Positions 1 to 12,379 of a stretch of DNA of 64,000 nucleotides are shown piece by piece. The position numbers and the translations under genes are program-made. Below the pieces are notes generated by a model. It was not told where the DNA came from. It saw only the letters and a list, made by a program, of their open reading frames with translations, and searched no databases. This DNA comes from Chrysogorgia sp. JL179-B06 (lineage: Eukaryota; Cnidaria; Anthozoa; Scleralcyonacea; Chrysogorgiidae). Every line of letters begins with the position of its first letter. Position 1 is the stretch's first letter. The stretch is taken from contig JAYKKM010000260.1 in assembly GCA_035772405.1 (NCBI GenBank), positions 1,059,501 to 1,123,500 on the forward strand, read 5' to 3'.

Positions 1-238
1 GTTGATTGGTAAAACAATGTGAAATCAACTGTAAATCTTTATCTTATATACAAAAATAACTTGTGGAATATCTACATCTATTGAAGGACTAATGTAATGA
101 CAAACCAATAATCTTCAATGAATTATATGGCATTTACTCAGATTGAATATCAACACATTAAAATTAGCTCAGCAAAAGTAGGCAATTTCCACAAATTACC
201 ATTGTTTTACAAGGCTTTGGTAATACAGTATATTTCAG

Positions 239-588
239 CCAAACCGGATGTTCGTTTCCCAAGGACATTGCAGTATTAGCAATTCTGGTTCATGATGATC
301 CGTCGCAGGCAGTGTGAGCTGTACGTTTGATAACTGAAGCACTATAGCAAGCGTACTTGAATTTTCAGGCGCATAATTCTGTTTTGCAGTCAGTTCCAGC
401 ACTCGACGCAGTTTTACCAATTGTGAAATATTTGGGGCAGTGTAAATGACCGGGACTGACATTCAGTTAATATCAAATATACAGCTCACTGATAGCAGGT
501 TGCTTAAAAAACCCATTTCAAACATCTAGTTTCAACTGTGATTCTTGTCAATAATCCAATGTTCCTGGAAAACGAACATCCGGTTTGG
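239..588. mobile_element. Small inverted-repeat element (MITE-like)
   Basis: The two ends carry near-identical inverted repeats of about 30 bp beginning CCAAACCGGATGTTCGTTT at 239 and, in reverse complement, ending at 588. The interior is about 350 bp and has no convincing gene. I find no clear target duplication. A 75-codon minus-strand open frame at 235-462 ends inside the left repeat and is probably incidental. Confidence 0.5.
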
Positions 589-987
589 GTGTAATTTTAA
601 TTTAAAGACATAAGTTTGAGAAATACTGTTTTTATTTTATCGCTAACTTTTGGCCTGTTGTCTCAGACCTTCCTCAGAGCAATCTGAAGAAGACCCGACT
701 CTGATAAAAGCTCAGTGATTAAATAAAGATGTGGCGTTTCCACAAACTGTACAGTTAACAATCTACTACAAGGAATAAATAAAATAAATAAATGAATATA
801 CATATTTCTTAAATAAATGCATATGGCATAAATAAATCATTGTTACTAATAAATAATTGAATGTATAATTGTTACTAAGCTTATTCCCTTTTGACCTGTA
901 ATTTTCTGCCTTGGCGACATTTCTGACTTGGGGACATTGATCTGAGTTTCTGCTTGTATATATCATGAAACAATTATTATTGAATAC

Positions 988-1116
988 CTGTCTGCACACT
1001 GGGGAATCTGATGTCTGCTAATACCAGGAATTCTTCTTCTGTACTCTGAGTCATCTTCCCTTGGTCGGGGTAACAGTATAGCCTGTTTCCACACATTGCA
1101 TCATGGTCATATTCAT
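988..1116 (-). CDS. Possible internal exon, unrecognised gene
   Basis: A 129-bp stretch on the minus strand is bounded by a good acceptor (TTTTTTATTAG, AG at 1118-1117) and a GT donor (GTATTC from 987). Reading in phase 1 at both ends it gives 42 open codons rich in acidic and cysteine residues (beginning EYDHDAMCGNRLYCYPDQGK). No domain is recognised and no neighbouring exon was found, so this could be a host exon or chance. Confidence 0.3.
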
Positions 1117-1441
1117 CTAATAAAAAATTAACAAAAATAAAACTTAAATACCCATTGTAAAGGGACTAGCCTTGTCACTCTAAGTTTCTTATGTTCAAAT
1201 TTTGAGATGTAAACCTCAAAATAGAAATTATAAACCAACTGTAAAATACGAGTTACATATAACAATTTTAATTTGGAGGATTGAGGTATATTTAAGAGCA
1301 GGTTCCAACACAAATTTTTCTGAACGTTATTTCTGGATTGCCACCAGAAGTCAAGATATCATTTTCAATCCCTTTTAATCCTCACTCAATCTTAACCATC
1401 CAAACATCTGTGTAGGTTATTTAATTATAATTTTAATAACA

Positions 1442-2641
1442 ATGGCGGTCGGTCATGCATTTCAGTGCTCTGTCTCCTCAGTATTATTCCTTCAAATTTT
1501 GATGCTTTTTATAAGATATCAACATGTAAAGAACGCAACAAATAACTTTATCAATGAACAAACTCCTGTAGATAGATTTCAAGCCCTGGCATGGAGATTT
1601 TTGAAGCCTTCTTGGAATATTAACATCAAGACTGCCACATCGCCAATACGCTCGACTCGAAAGTTCAACAACTTTGGTGGATATCTCACAGCGCCACTGC
1701 TTTTGTGTGGCGATATTGCTGGTCACCCTGGACCTAGACAAACCGATAGACCTACAAACATTCCTTTAAAATGTTTATCTGTTAACGCTAGGAGCCTAAA
1801 AAGTTTTCACTGGATCGAATCGACCAACACTATGGCGTATAATATGGAACGTTTTCAAGATTTAGTCGTGAAACGTGGCTCAATGATGACTTTGTCGATT
1901 CAGAAATTTTACATTCTGAATATACAGTGTTTCAGAAAAGATCGCAGTGAACGGGTTGGCGGCGGTGGTGTACTTATCGCAGTAAAGACTAAATCCTTCA
2001 AGTCAGTTCGTCAATATTCCTTTGATACAATAGACATGCAGCATTTGGAGATTATCATTGCTGAACTGACTACAGCTTCTAACCAGAAAGTTGCTGTATG
2101 TTCCTGTTATCGACCTCCTAACTCTGATCTGTGCTGGATAGAAAACTTCGGTACTATTTTGGACGAAATTTGCGATCAATATAAACATATAATAGTCCTA
2201 GGTGACTTTAACTTACCTGGCATCCCATGGGACTCTTTGGCTGATGTAAAAGGTGTTAATGAGGTCGCTTTTGTTGAAATGCTTGACGACCATTTCCTCC
2301 TGCAGTTAATCAATGTGCCCACTCGCGAAAACAATGTGCTTGACCTTGTCATCTGTAGCGTGCCTGATTATGTCTGTGTTACGGACATAATACCTCCAGA
2401 CAAAGCCGCTATTTTCACAGACCACCATATCGTCACGCTAGAGATTGCCACTTTTATAAAAGCGCCAGTGAAGTCTAACAGGACAGTGTATGATTATAAA
2501 AAAGCCGACTTTAATGGTCTACGCAATGCGCTCTGTGCAATTAACCTCTCTCTCCTGTCGGGAAATGAAGACGTCGAAACCGATTGGCAAAGGTGGAAAG
2601 ATTTTTCCTGGCCTCAGTCAAAGACTATGTACCATCAAAAA
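1442..2641 (+). pseudogene. LINE A, 5' half: N-terminal region and APE endonuclease
   Basis: This is the first part of a CR1/Jockey-type non-LTR retrotransposon ORF. The N-terminal ~100 residues end in a 2A-like motif (GDIAGHPGP, residues 90-98). They are followed by an APE-type endonuclease with recognisable blocks: a glycine run GGGGVLIAV, SCYRPPNSD, VLGDFNLPGIPW and TDHHIVTLE, which hold the catalytic Asp/Asn and Asp-His residues. The early endonuclease part is partly scrambled, so the copy is probably dead. The frame is cut at 2641 by the BEL element, and the same LINE resumes at 10175 beyond the second LTR, where both the protein similarity and the position within the ORF continue. Confidence 0.85.
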
Positions 2642-2913
2642 TGTCGGATACTGGACGTATCGTAAGTTTGCATATATTAGGGAAAATAGCGTGACAGGAA
2701 GTGCGGCATATCACCCCACGTGGGCACTGGCCAATTAGAAGAGAGAGAGACAATCAAGTCTGTTTTGACAATCGAGTCTGTTTTGTTCGGGATAGTGAGC
2801 GGGTTTTTGGGTAGCGAAGCGCGAAGGAGAGTTTACATTAAAGATATATAGTATTTTCAACACATTGTGATTATTTCGTTTATTCTTACCCTGGGAGGCG
2901 GGTAATTTGCGAA
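2642..2913 (+). repeat. 5' LTR of BEL element
   Basis: A 272-bp repeat starts TGTCGGATACTGGACGTA and ends near GGTAATTTGCGAA; it is repeated at 9908-10174. It holds a short AG-rich tract (AAGAGAGAGAGACAATC) and a near-duplicate of CAATC(A/G)AGTCTGTTTTG. Confidence 0.92.
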
Positions 2914-2916
2914 ACG

Positions 2917-2934
2917 TGGCACCTCCGACGGGAT
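2917..2934 (+). other. Primer-binding site of BEL element
   Basis: TGGCACCTCCGACGGG lies 3 bp after the 5' LTR. The leading TGG pairs with a tRNA CCA end, as expected for a minus-strand primer site. The tRNA species was not determined. Confidence 0.65.
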
Positions 2935-2996
2935 AAATTGTGAGTTAGTTTTAAACGAATCCGGCCGTGTGAACTGAAATCTGTGAGACGTCAACG

Positions 2997-4310
2997 ATGG
3001 AGGGCGACGAAGTCAAAAACGTAGAGGGCCAAGCAATGCTGGTGACAAAGCTGAAACAACTACTGATTACTAGCGGGAGAACCGACGCCGTGTTGGATTC
3101 GGGTAAAGATGTTACCATCCAACGCCAAATGGAAGCGCTAAAAGCCATATCAACCGAAGTAGAGATTTTGCGAAGAGCTGTGGAAGCGGTCATGATTGTG
3201 AACAAAGAAGAAGCTGAAATCGACAAATGGAACGCCGAGATAGAAGCGCAACTATCGAAGGGAGACGACGAATTCAAACGCTTAGAAAACTGGCTGGACG
3301 AACGCAAACAAGAAAAGGAGAAACTCGGACGAGACGAGCAAATGAAATTCGAACTTGAGCTACACGAAACGAAGATAAAACTTGCCACCGAACACGAAGC
3401 CAAGACAATAACAACCGGAAAGCAATCAAGTGCGTCTGGACAAGAAGCTCGAGCCAAGCTACCGAAGCTGGTAATATCAAAGTTTAATGGTACCTACATG
3501 GATTGGACGCGATTCTGGAGCCAATTCGAAGAGTCTGTAGAGAAATCAGGATTAGCAACCGTTGCGAAATTCTCATACCTCGAAAGAGCTCCTTGACAAC
3601 AAGGTAAGACGAGAAGTCGAAGTCCTTCCGTTTACACCAGAAGGCTATAATCGCGCGAAAGCCATATTGACCGAGAAGTATGGAAAATCATCTGAGATAG
3701 TGAAGTCGTATGGAAGGGAAATCCTCAACCTGCCGCATATCTCATCGTCAAGTCCAAAAAAGATCAAAGAATTCAGTGAGAAGCTGACCTACTGTGTTCA
3801 ATATCTCCAGACGCTCAAGAAATTGGACGAAGTGAAAGGCCTCATAGCGATGACTCTCGACAAATTGCCCGCGATACGGGGAGACCTTGCGAGATCCGAC
3901 AACGAGTGGGAATCGTGGGATTTCTCTCAACTCGCTGAAGCTCTGCGCCTTTGGATTCGAAAACACCCAGTGGATCCACAACAAGAAGAACGCGAGAACG
4001 AAGAACACAAGCGACGAGATAAACGAGCGAACATGTTCAATACTCGCCGGGGGGATTATAAACCCCGGGCATGTGTTTATTGTGATAGTGATGGGCACAA
4101 AGCACCCGAGTGCACGAAAGTCACCTCTGTATCCGACCGCAAACAAATATTGTCGAAGAAAAGATTGTGTTTTAACTGTGCTGGTGGAAGCCATCGAGCA
4201 GCTGAGTGCCAAAGTAAAACATCATGCCAGAATTGTGGGAAAAGACACCACACTTCGATATGTGACAATTCTCGTGACCAAGAACACAAGAATGTTGCTC
4301 TTACTGCCAA
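2997..4310 (+). pseudogene. gag: BEL gag (frameshifted)
   Basis: The start at 2997 follows the primer site closely (MEGDEVKNVEGQ). The first ~150 residues are a charged coiled coil typical of BEL gag. The 'FNGTYMDWTRFWSQFE' block is the conserved gag core that precedes the capsid-like region. A one-base change around 3585-3590 moves the frame, so gag is split between 2997-3596 and a frame already open by 3562. The second part ends in three CCHC-like zinc knuckles (about 4069-4260: CVYCDSDGHKAPEC, CFNCAGGSHRAAEC, CQNCGKRHHTSIC), which bind RNA during packaging. Confidence 0.88.
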
Positions 4311-6462
4311 TGGAGTGGGTGAAGGAATATTCCCAGTGGTGTTGGTGAAGGTCGATGGTATAACTACTCGAGCGCTCGTCGATACAGGTGCTGGCAGCTC
4401 CTATGTCTCAGCGAAAGTCGCAGGTATGATGCACAAGAAACCGTTCGAAATCTCAACTAAACGTGTGGAGATGCTAATGGGTTCTCATATTACCAAGACG
4501 GAGACGTATGGTGCGGTGTTGGCATCCATCGATAATACCTTCCAAATGGATGTGGAATTAACCAAGGTGGATAAAAGTGAATTATTGACAATCGACAACC
4601 CACACTACGAGGAAATGAAAAAGAGATATCCCCATCTGGAACGAGTGAACGTAGCTGACAATGATAGCAAAGATCAGCTACCCATTCATGTGATCCTGGG
4701 CGTGGGCGACTACACCAAGATAAAGACCGACAAGAAGCCAGTCATTGGAAAGGTTGGTGAACCCATTGCTGAATATACCAAAATGGGATGGATAATGATG
4801 TCACCTGGTCAAGAGTTCGAGAGGAAGAAGATGCTGTTGACTCAAACACGCCAAGCAGAATACGAGGAACTTTGTCGTCGTGATGTTTTAGGCCTCAAAG
4901 ATTCATCTGAACACGACCAGCAAATAGTCCATGCAGAATTCAAGGAGCAATTGCAGCGATCGCCAGAGGGATGGTACGAAACTGGATTGCCTTGGCGAAG
5001 CAACCATCCTCATCTACCTTCCAACCAGACCGGAAGTCTACACCGCCTAAATGGATTGACCAAGAAGCTCCAGCGAGATGGTCTTACAGAAGAATATGAT
5101 GCTGTAATCCAGAGTCAAGTCAACGAGGGAATCGTAGAGAAGGCTCCAGAAGTTCCTACAAGCAAAGAATTATACATTCCTCACAAGTGTGTGATCAAGG
5201 AGACTTCTGAGACCACAAAATTGCGTGTGGTGTATGATGCTTCTGCGCGAGCAAACCCTGAAGCACCATCGCTCAACGAGTGTCTTTACACGGGACCGCC
5301 CTTGCAGAATCGGGAGACATACGTCAGGCATTCCTCCAGGTACGAATAAGAGAAAGCGAAAGAGACGCCTTACGCTTTCATTGGCGTAAGGATGAACAAT
5401 CACCAGTAGAAACACTGCGGTTCACGAGAGTGTTATTTGGTCTTGCACCATCACCCTACCTCCTCGAAGCAGTCATTGAGAGCCATCTGGAGGCATGGTC
5501 AGAAAAGTGTCCTGAAGAAGTTGTGCAGCTGCATCGTAGCATGTATGTGGATGATCTACTCACTGGCGGCCATACTGTCCAGCAAGTACAGGTGCGAAAG
5601 ACAGCAGCCCAAGAAATATTGGGAGATGCTACATTTGACCTACACAAGTGGAATTCGAACATTCCGGAACTAGAAGTTGAAGAATCATCAGAAGATCAAG
5701 AAGACCAGTCATATGCCAAACAACAACTCATGGTCAAGCCACGCGAATCCAAGTTGCTCGGTCTTAAGTGGAACAAACACAGAGACTTTCCCAGATGACA
5801 AGACCCCAATGACAAAGCGTGGCATATTGAGTAAGCTGTCAAAGATCTACGATCCTCTCGGACTTGTGTCACCCTCCGCCCTCGAGGGTAAGCTCATATA
5901 TCGAGATGTGTGTTTGGCAAAGATGCCGTGGGATGCACCCCTTGATGAGAATCATTTGGAACGCTGGAAAAAGTGGGAGCAATCCTTGCCATCTGAAGAG
6001 GAAGTACCAAGGTCTATTGTGAAATACCAAGAGCAAGTTGAAGAGATCGAATTACATGCGTTTGGAGATGCATCCACCCAGGGTGTTGGGGCAGCTGTCT
6101 ACGCCATTGTCAGACAACCTTCTGGGACGACACAGCAGCTAGTGACGGCGAAGAGCAGGTTGGCTAAACAAAGTCTAACCATACCGCGATTGGAATTGGT
6201 TTCTGGTCACATGGCCACCAACCTCGTCGTGAATGTGGTTAACGCCCTTCCAAAGGTTCCTTCACCTATCATCTATGCTTGGTTAGATAGCATGGTCGCA
6301 CTGCACTGGATATGTGGCAATGGAGTCTATAAGCATTTTGTTGCTAATCGAGTGGCGAAGATACGAGCACACCCAGAAATCCAGTGGCGACATGTGTCAA
6401 CTAAGGATAACCCGGCTGACATCGCTAGCAGGGGGGGACCTGTAGGATCTTCAGCTCAGGCA
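4311..6462 (+). pseudogene. pol: BEL pol part 1: protease, RT, RNase H (broken)
   Basis: The aspartic protease carries ALVDTGAGSSYV near 4370. The RT begins around 5000 and shows KLRVVYDASA, GDIRQAFLQVRI and the catalytic YVDD (5548-5559). The frame breaks at about 5310, where some residues between GPPLQN and GDIRQAF appear deleted. It breaks again near 5790, and again at a run of seven G at 6431-6437. The RT-connection and RNase H-like region (KIYDPLGLVSPS, HAFGDASTQGVGAAVY, KDNPADIASRG) is otherwise well kept. The coding line resumes after the insertion at 8157. Confidence 0.88.
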
Positions 6463-6470
6463 CATTAATG

Positions 6471-8148
6471 CCTGGGTCCCAGTCTCAAATGAAGCAAAAT
6501 TAGCAAAATTACAACAAAAATCAGCAAAAAATGTAAAATGTAAGATTCTATTTCCATTTGTGTATTGGTCAACGTAATATAAGTCTATGTTCAATATTGA
6601 TTACTTTTGGTTACCATGGGAACCGATCACGTGACCATATTCATGAGAAGAAACCCCATGATAATAGATTTTCTTATTTTCGCGGCAACCGAAATCTTTA
6701 TCAAATGAATTGTAATTGTTGCTATATAATAACTACAGACATCAGCGTACATGAATCAAACTAGGACAGTTGTCCATTTGTGTTTGATATCCAGATATAT
6801 GAAAATTAATTGTCTTAAGAGAACGTGACACCACAAACGATGGCATAACATGATATTTCTAACGTAACAAGTTCACTGTCCTAATTTGGAGAACAAACTT
6901 TCATATATTTATAACACATCTGGAAACTAAAAGCTGCTGATTAAACCGATTTTACCCTGCCGCAAGTTGAACGAGTTTCATGCGAGAAGAATATATGCGG
7001 TCCACCATTTACATCCTTGAGCCTACAGGTAAGTTCAGTTTAATTCAGCGGCGATCAGCTTTAATTTCGCTTGTTATTTCCATTGCGATGGCGTACAAAA
7101 ACATCAGAGGCAATTTAAACAATTTTGATCGTGAATCAAAGTTATCAAAACCATAACGCGGATTTATGTATGTCATTGCCAAAGAAAACTTTATATTTTA
7201 ACAAGAAATGCATCGCGCAAATATGCACCAGCCTAGTCACTGTGTTATCTCTGACACATGAATAAGGCCATGACGCAAATCCGCATACTTGAAATTTAGG
7301 CGCAATGTTTCAAAATACTTCATAGGGAAAGCATCGCAAGTTTATCCAGCACTGAAGTGTTTGTATAGTTAGTAGATGGTAATGAGTATAGAGTAATGGT
7401 CAATTCTGCTATTCTAGACGTTTTATTGTCTGGAGCATTTCCTGTCGAACGTGTCTGTTGATTTTTAGCAGCACGATAAACGATTCCAGATAACTCAAAT
7501 CGTTCTAATGTTTATAAAGTCATTATTCGAGTTTCATCAAATGGTCAATAATATTATACAAACTGTAGATTTAAGTGTTTATGACGAGGTTTATAATACA
7601 TCGAGCAACGCATTGCTAGCTGGATGCGTGTAACAAGCATTTATATATATAGTGTAACTTGACAACATCGCACGCATAACTCAAATGCCATCCCAAATTA
7701 ACAGTGAAATTGCTCTATGCTGAGATTTATATATGTTAGTCGTATGTAGCAGTGATCTATTTTATAAATTCTTACTGAATATATAATCTTTGCTCCATAT
7801 TCATTTTTCAAACATGTGAATTTGTAATATTTGCGCTGTGGCAGACTGACATGTCGACTAGCCCAAAATTGTAAACAAACTGTAAATCCAGAGACAGGAA
7901 GGAGTCATGTTTCGTGAAGAAGGCAAAGCCATATGCTAACAGGGATATTACGCATATGCTAACAGGGATATTACGTTATAATAACAGGGATATTACGCAG
8001 TAAAAAGTTATACAAAGCACAAAGACAACCAGAACGCCTTATTAATAGACAGGAATACGCCTATAAGTTATAACACATTATGTTTGTAGCCACGCGCGCG
8101 CGGGTTTCTCGCGGGAAGTATGCTGACTAGAACGTGGAGGGAGACAGG
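6471..8148. mobile_element. 1.68-kb non-coding insertion with 8-bp target duplication
   Basis: The sequence CATTAATG occurs on both sides (6463-6470 and 8149-8156), and removing the insert plus one copy restores continuity of the BEL RNase H region across the junction. The insert starts CCTGGGTCCCAGTCTC and its reverse-complement end is CCTGTCTCCCTCC, so the termini are only weakly inverted. An 8-bp duplication suggests a hAT-like (or P-like) non-autonomous element. No long coding frame is present. It holds three copies of a TAACAGGGATATTACG unit at 7931-7998 and a CG-rich patch (CGCGCGCGCGGG) near 8092. Confidence 0.75.
7931..7998 (+). repeat. Short tandem repeat, ~22-bp unit, three copies
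   Basis: Units of roughly ATATGCTAACAGGGATATTA plus CG(C) are repeated; the third copy is shortened. It lies inside the 6471-8148 insertion. Confidence 0.75.
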
Positions 8149-8156
8149 CATTAATG

Positions 8157-9780
8157 TACCTGAGAGCACTCTGGTGGACAGGGCCAGAATGGCTTCAGGA
8201 TCCGACGAAGTGGCCAGACAACCCAGTCACACAGAAATCGCGTGCAGCAGAAGCTGAAACCAAGGTGATTAGAGAAGTGCTACATTTGATGAACTGCTCG
8301 GAAAAAATAAACTTCGTCATACCCTTCGGGTTTGTGCATGGATGAAACGGTTCATACACAATGCCCGGAGTCAAGAAAAGAGGAATGGGCCGTTATCTAC
8401 AGAAGAAGTCAAAGTGGTGAATGAATGGTGGATCAAGAGGGTCCAGCTGCGCGACACTTCAGCCCCTCATTACCAACAAACGAATGTGGAATAGCAGTAT
8501 GCAGAGGAAGAATACAGGGAAGCCACCCAATCTACTTGCCTCATGACTCAGAGTTCACAAAGAAGCTGGTACAGCGTGTTCACCGTGAAATGCTCCACGG
8601 AGGAGTTGGGCTTACCATGGCGGCAGTACGAGAACTGTACTGGATCCCCCGACTTCGAAGCCTGGTGAAACGAGTACGCAGCAAGTGTTGGGGATGCAAG
8701 AGATTTCGGATCAAAGCCGCAACTCCACCAGTCCCGGGACTCCTACCAAAGGACCGAACCAAACCTGGAACAGCCTTCGAAGTGGTTGGAGTAGATTTTG
8801 CAGGACCGATCAGGTACAAAAGGTCACCAAAATCCGAAGGGAAAGCGTACATCACCATCTTTGCTTGTAGCTTATCCAGAGCTGTACATCTCGAGCTGCT
8901 GCGCGAGCTCGAGACACCAACCTTCATCGTGTGTTTCAAGAAGTTTATCGCCCGACGAGGTCGTCCGCGAATCGTCTATTCCGACAACGGTGGTACTTTT
9001 ATCAAAGCAAGCAAGTGGTTGGAACAGCTACGCAAGGACGAGCGGCTTCGTGGTCTCGTGGAACAACATGATGTAACTTGGAAATTCAATCTGAGTCGCG
9101 CCCCTTGGTGGGGCGGCCAGTTTGAACGGTTGATTGCTGTGGTGAAGTCGGCGATGTACAAGGTGATCGGGGGAGGAGCTATTACTTGGGACGAGCTTGC
9201 CGAGGTACTCCTCGACATCGAGATCCAGATAAACCGTCGGCCGTTGAGTTACTTGGAAAGTGATGTCGAGTTGCCTGTACTCACCCCTGCGACCTTCCTG
9301 TATCAACGTCCAAATCAACTGCCCGAGGAAGAGCATTGGAGAATCGAAGAAAGGGACCTCAGGAAGCGAGCAAAGTACTTGAAGGTGTGCAAAGATAGTC
9401 TCTGGTCTCGTTGGACGAAAGAATACCTTGCAGCCCTAAGGGAGAGACACAACCTGGTTCACAAGAAGAGCAAGTTTAATCCCAAGCCTGGAGACGTTGT
9501 GATCGTTCGTTCCGACAACAAAAATCGAGGGAAATGGCCCTTGGCCATTGTCGATGAAATCTATCCTGGTAAGGATGGTGTGACACGAGCTGTCCGTCTG
9601 AAAACGTCGAATGGGACACTCGAACGAGCAGTGCAGCACTTGTTCCCTATGGAGTTAAGCTGTGATGTTGACGAGCAACAACAATCATTGAATCCCACAG
9701 CTACTGTCTTTACGCCCCGTGCAAGAAGAGATGCAGCAGTTGCAGCCAGACTTCGAATGGAAGAAATGACGGACATCTAA
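8157..9780 (+). pseudogene. pol: BEL pol part 2: integrase
   Basis: The pol line resumes after the insertion with ALWWTGPEWL, the usual link between RNase H and integrase. Two frame changes occur between 8340 and 8500. From 8425 a 451-codon frame is uninterrupted. It has an H2C2 zinc-binding region (HREMLHGG and CWGCKRFR) and an rve-type catalytic core with the three acidic residues visible (VVGVDFAGP; YSDNGGTF; GGQFERLI). A C-terminal domain with KFNPKPGDVVIVRSDN follows, typical of BEL/Pao (DUF5641-like). The stop is at 9778-9780. Confidence 0.9.
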
Positions 9781-9907
9781 CTATACAGGAACATTGGTAT
9801 CATAGAACATTTTAGTTAAATCGGACACGTACTAACTGTTGAAACTTTTATTATTTTTCCAGTCTCCTTTATACATGCACCTTCCCTCTAAGTTGCATGG
9901 GGGAGTG

Positions 9908-10174
9908 TGTCGGAGACTGGACGTAAGTTTGCATATATTAGGGAAAATAGCGTGACAGGAAGTGCGGCATATCACCCCACGTGGGCACTGGCCAATTAGA
10001 AGAGAGAGAGACAATCAAGTCTGTTTTGACAATCGAGTCTGTTTTGTTCGGGATAGTGAGCGGGTTTTTGGGTAGCGAAGCGCGAAGGAGAGTTTACATT
10101 AAAGATATATAGTATTTTCAACACATTGTGATTATTTCGTTTATTCTTACCCTGGGAGGTGGGTAATTTGCGAA
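9908..10174 (+). repeat. 3' LTR of BEL element
   Basis: A 267-bp copy of the LTR at 2642-2913. It is preceded by a purine tract (GGGGGAGTG, about 9899-9907) that fits a polypurine tract. Confidence 0.92.
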
Positions 10175-12370
10175 AAAAAAGCTCAAAGGCCGAAATTCAC
10201 TTCCTTGGATGGATGGGTCGATCCTAACTATTATTAAAAAAAAAGAATACATTCGCCAAAAATTAAGGAGATCTCCAGCAAACTCGAGCTTACAAAAAAA
10301 GTTTGTCGCTCCGTTCTGAAGTGAAACGTAAGCTACAAACTAACGGTGAAAAATTCTTTGATTCTCTTTCCTCGGAACTATCATGCAATCCTAAGCGTTT
10401 TTGGTCGGTTCTTAAACAAAAATCTAAGATCCGTACTATACCGGAGAATATATCCAGGGCCACCGAACCTACTGAGTCGGCTGATAAGCCCGACACAATT
10501 GCAAACTTATTTAATCATTATTTTGTATCAGTCTTTACCACGGTCTGCCCACCATACGATGCCACTAGCACTATTGATCCCGTGGACCTCCCTCCTTTGA
10601 CAGAACTCATACTGACAGAATGGGAAGTTCTACTTGTATTGGAATCAATTGATACTATAAGGCCACTGGGGCAGATGAAATACCTGGTAAACTGCTTAAA
10701 GAAACCGCCGTGGAAATAGCACCGTCCTTATGTTCTCTTTTTAATAAGTCTCTTGCTACAGGAAAAATCCCAGAGATATGGAAACTTGCTAATGTGGTTC
10801 CAGTTTTTAAAAAAGGCAATAAGGTTCATGTCGAGAATTATTGACCCATATCCTTGTTGCCAATAGTCTCAAAGATCTTTGAACGATGTGTTCTAAATAA
10901 TATCAAGAGTCGCCTGCATGAAGTCGTTAATGCCTGTCAGCACGGCTTTCTTGCAGGCAAGTCATGCGCAACTAACCTTCTAGAAGCTCTGGATTACATG
11001 GGTTCTATTCTCGATAGTGGCGGCCAGATTGATGTTATATATCTTGACATGAGTAAAGCCTTTGATAAGGTCAGCCACGAGTTGCTTCTTCGCAAGTTAC
11101 AGGAGTGCGGGTTTGGAGGTAGTTTACTGCAATGGTTTAAAGCCTACCCGGAGCTACATCTGAAACGCTACCTGTTATGTCAGGCGTGCCACAAGGATCA
11201 ATTCTTGGCCCGGCGTTATTTCTATTGTGTGTAAACGACCTTCCGGATACCGTGAAGTCAAGCACAGTAACTATGTTTGCTGATGACACCAAAATCTTCA
11301 AGACAATTAAATCTGAAGTCGATGCAAACCTATTCCAACAGGACCTGTCTAACCTGGTATCGTGGTCTACTTCCTCTGGTCTCCCCTTTAACGGAAAAAA
11401 ATGTCGATCTCAATCTATCACCCGTAAAATCAAACCGGTGATAGTTACGTATAAAATGAACGGTATTGACCTGGAGTCAGCAAAATCCGAGCGGGACCAG
11501 CCTTTGGCTCTCCACGGACCTTACGTGGTCAAAACAAGTTTTGGTACAAAGTTCTCGTGCCACCAAATTACTGGGGTATGTTAGACGTAATACGCGATAC
11601 ATCCGAAGTGTAGACGTGAGGAGATCTATCTATCTTACCTTGGTGTGTTCTCATCTAGCATACGCAGTCCAGATTTGGTCGCCGCAAACTATCTTACTCA
11701 TATCTAGGCTTGAAAAAGTACAAAGGCGTGCCACCAAGTATATTCTTAATTTACCGTTTAGATGCTGCGTTACTTATTCATCTCGGTTGCAGTCATTACG
11801 TCTTCTGCCAATAACGTATTGGCACGAATTTTTGGATATGATATTTTTCTTTAAGGTGATTTATGGTTTGGTAAGAGTTAATGATTATGCCTTACCTCGT
11901 ATCCATCACCCTGCTAGACAAACCAGATCGAACAGTAAACAAAATACTCCGAAATTCATTCAACCGAAGTGCAAGTCCTCTACATATCAACGATCCTTCA
12001 CTGTACGGACAGTACGAATTTGGAATACTTTAGCCAACGATCTCGATCTGAGTATGCCCAACTTACTATCATTTAAACACGCTATGTTTAAATACTATTC
12101 TAAAGCTGTACAATCCACTTATGACCCTGAAGATCCTAGAACCTTTAAATCAATCTGCCTAAAATGTAACACTTCGCGCAATTTGACGCTACCGATAACT
12201 TGTTGTTATTAACTTAAATTTTATGTATGTTCTAACTTATGGACCTGCTGTTGCGGTTACCCTGCGTTGTAATGTCCTTTTGTCTGTTTCATGAAAATTC
12301 GTGGTGAAGTAATCATGTAAAATTATGTATTATGTAATATTTTGTGGCGAAGCAAATAAATTTAAAAAAA
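10175..12370 (+). pseudogene. LINE A, 3' half: reverse transcriptase
   Basis: The LINE ORF continues after the BEL 3' LTR with the linker (SLPWMDGSILTIIKKKEYI) and RT. RT motifs seen are SLLPIVSKIFERCV, IDVIYLDMSKAFDKV, SGVPQGSILGPALF and the catalytic FADD (about 11274-11285). The frame is broken at several points (about 10300-10670, 10840, 11170, 11460), so the copy is dead. A thumb and C-terminal region with SRLEKVQRRATKYIL and FTVRTVRIWNTLANDL ends at 12212. The 3' region ends near an A-rich stretch at about 12355-12380. Confidence 0.88.
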
Positions 12371-12379
12371 AACAAAAAA

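Larger units (their letters stand above)
2642..10174 (+). mobile_element. BEL/Pao LTR retrotransposon inserted in LINE A
   Basis: Two near-identical LTRs (2642-2913 and 9908-10174) enclose gag, protease, reverse transcriptase, RNase H and integrase in BEL/Pao order. The LTRs differ by a 5-bp TCGTA insertion and only a couple of substitutions, so the insertion is recent. The insertion lies in an A-run of the LINE ORF, so the 5-bp duplication is probably AAAAA, but the exact boundary is ambiguous. Several frameshifts, a deletion in RT and a 1.68-kb internal insertion make this copy non-autonomous despite its youth. It may have been copied from an already defective template, with proteins supplied by other copies. 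Confidence 0.93.

Noticed and set aside
235..462. 75-codon minus-strand frame
   Set aside because: It runs into the inverted repeat of the 239-588 element and has no splice context or recognisable content.
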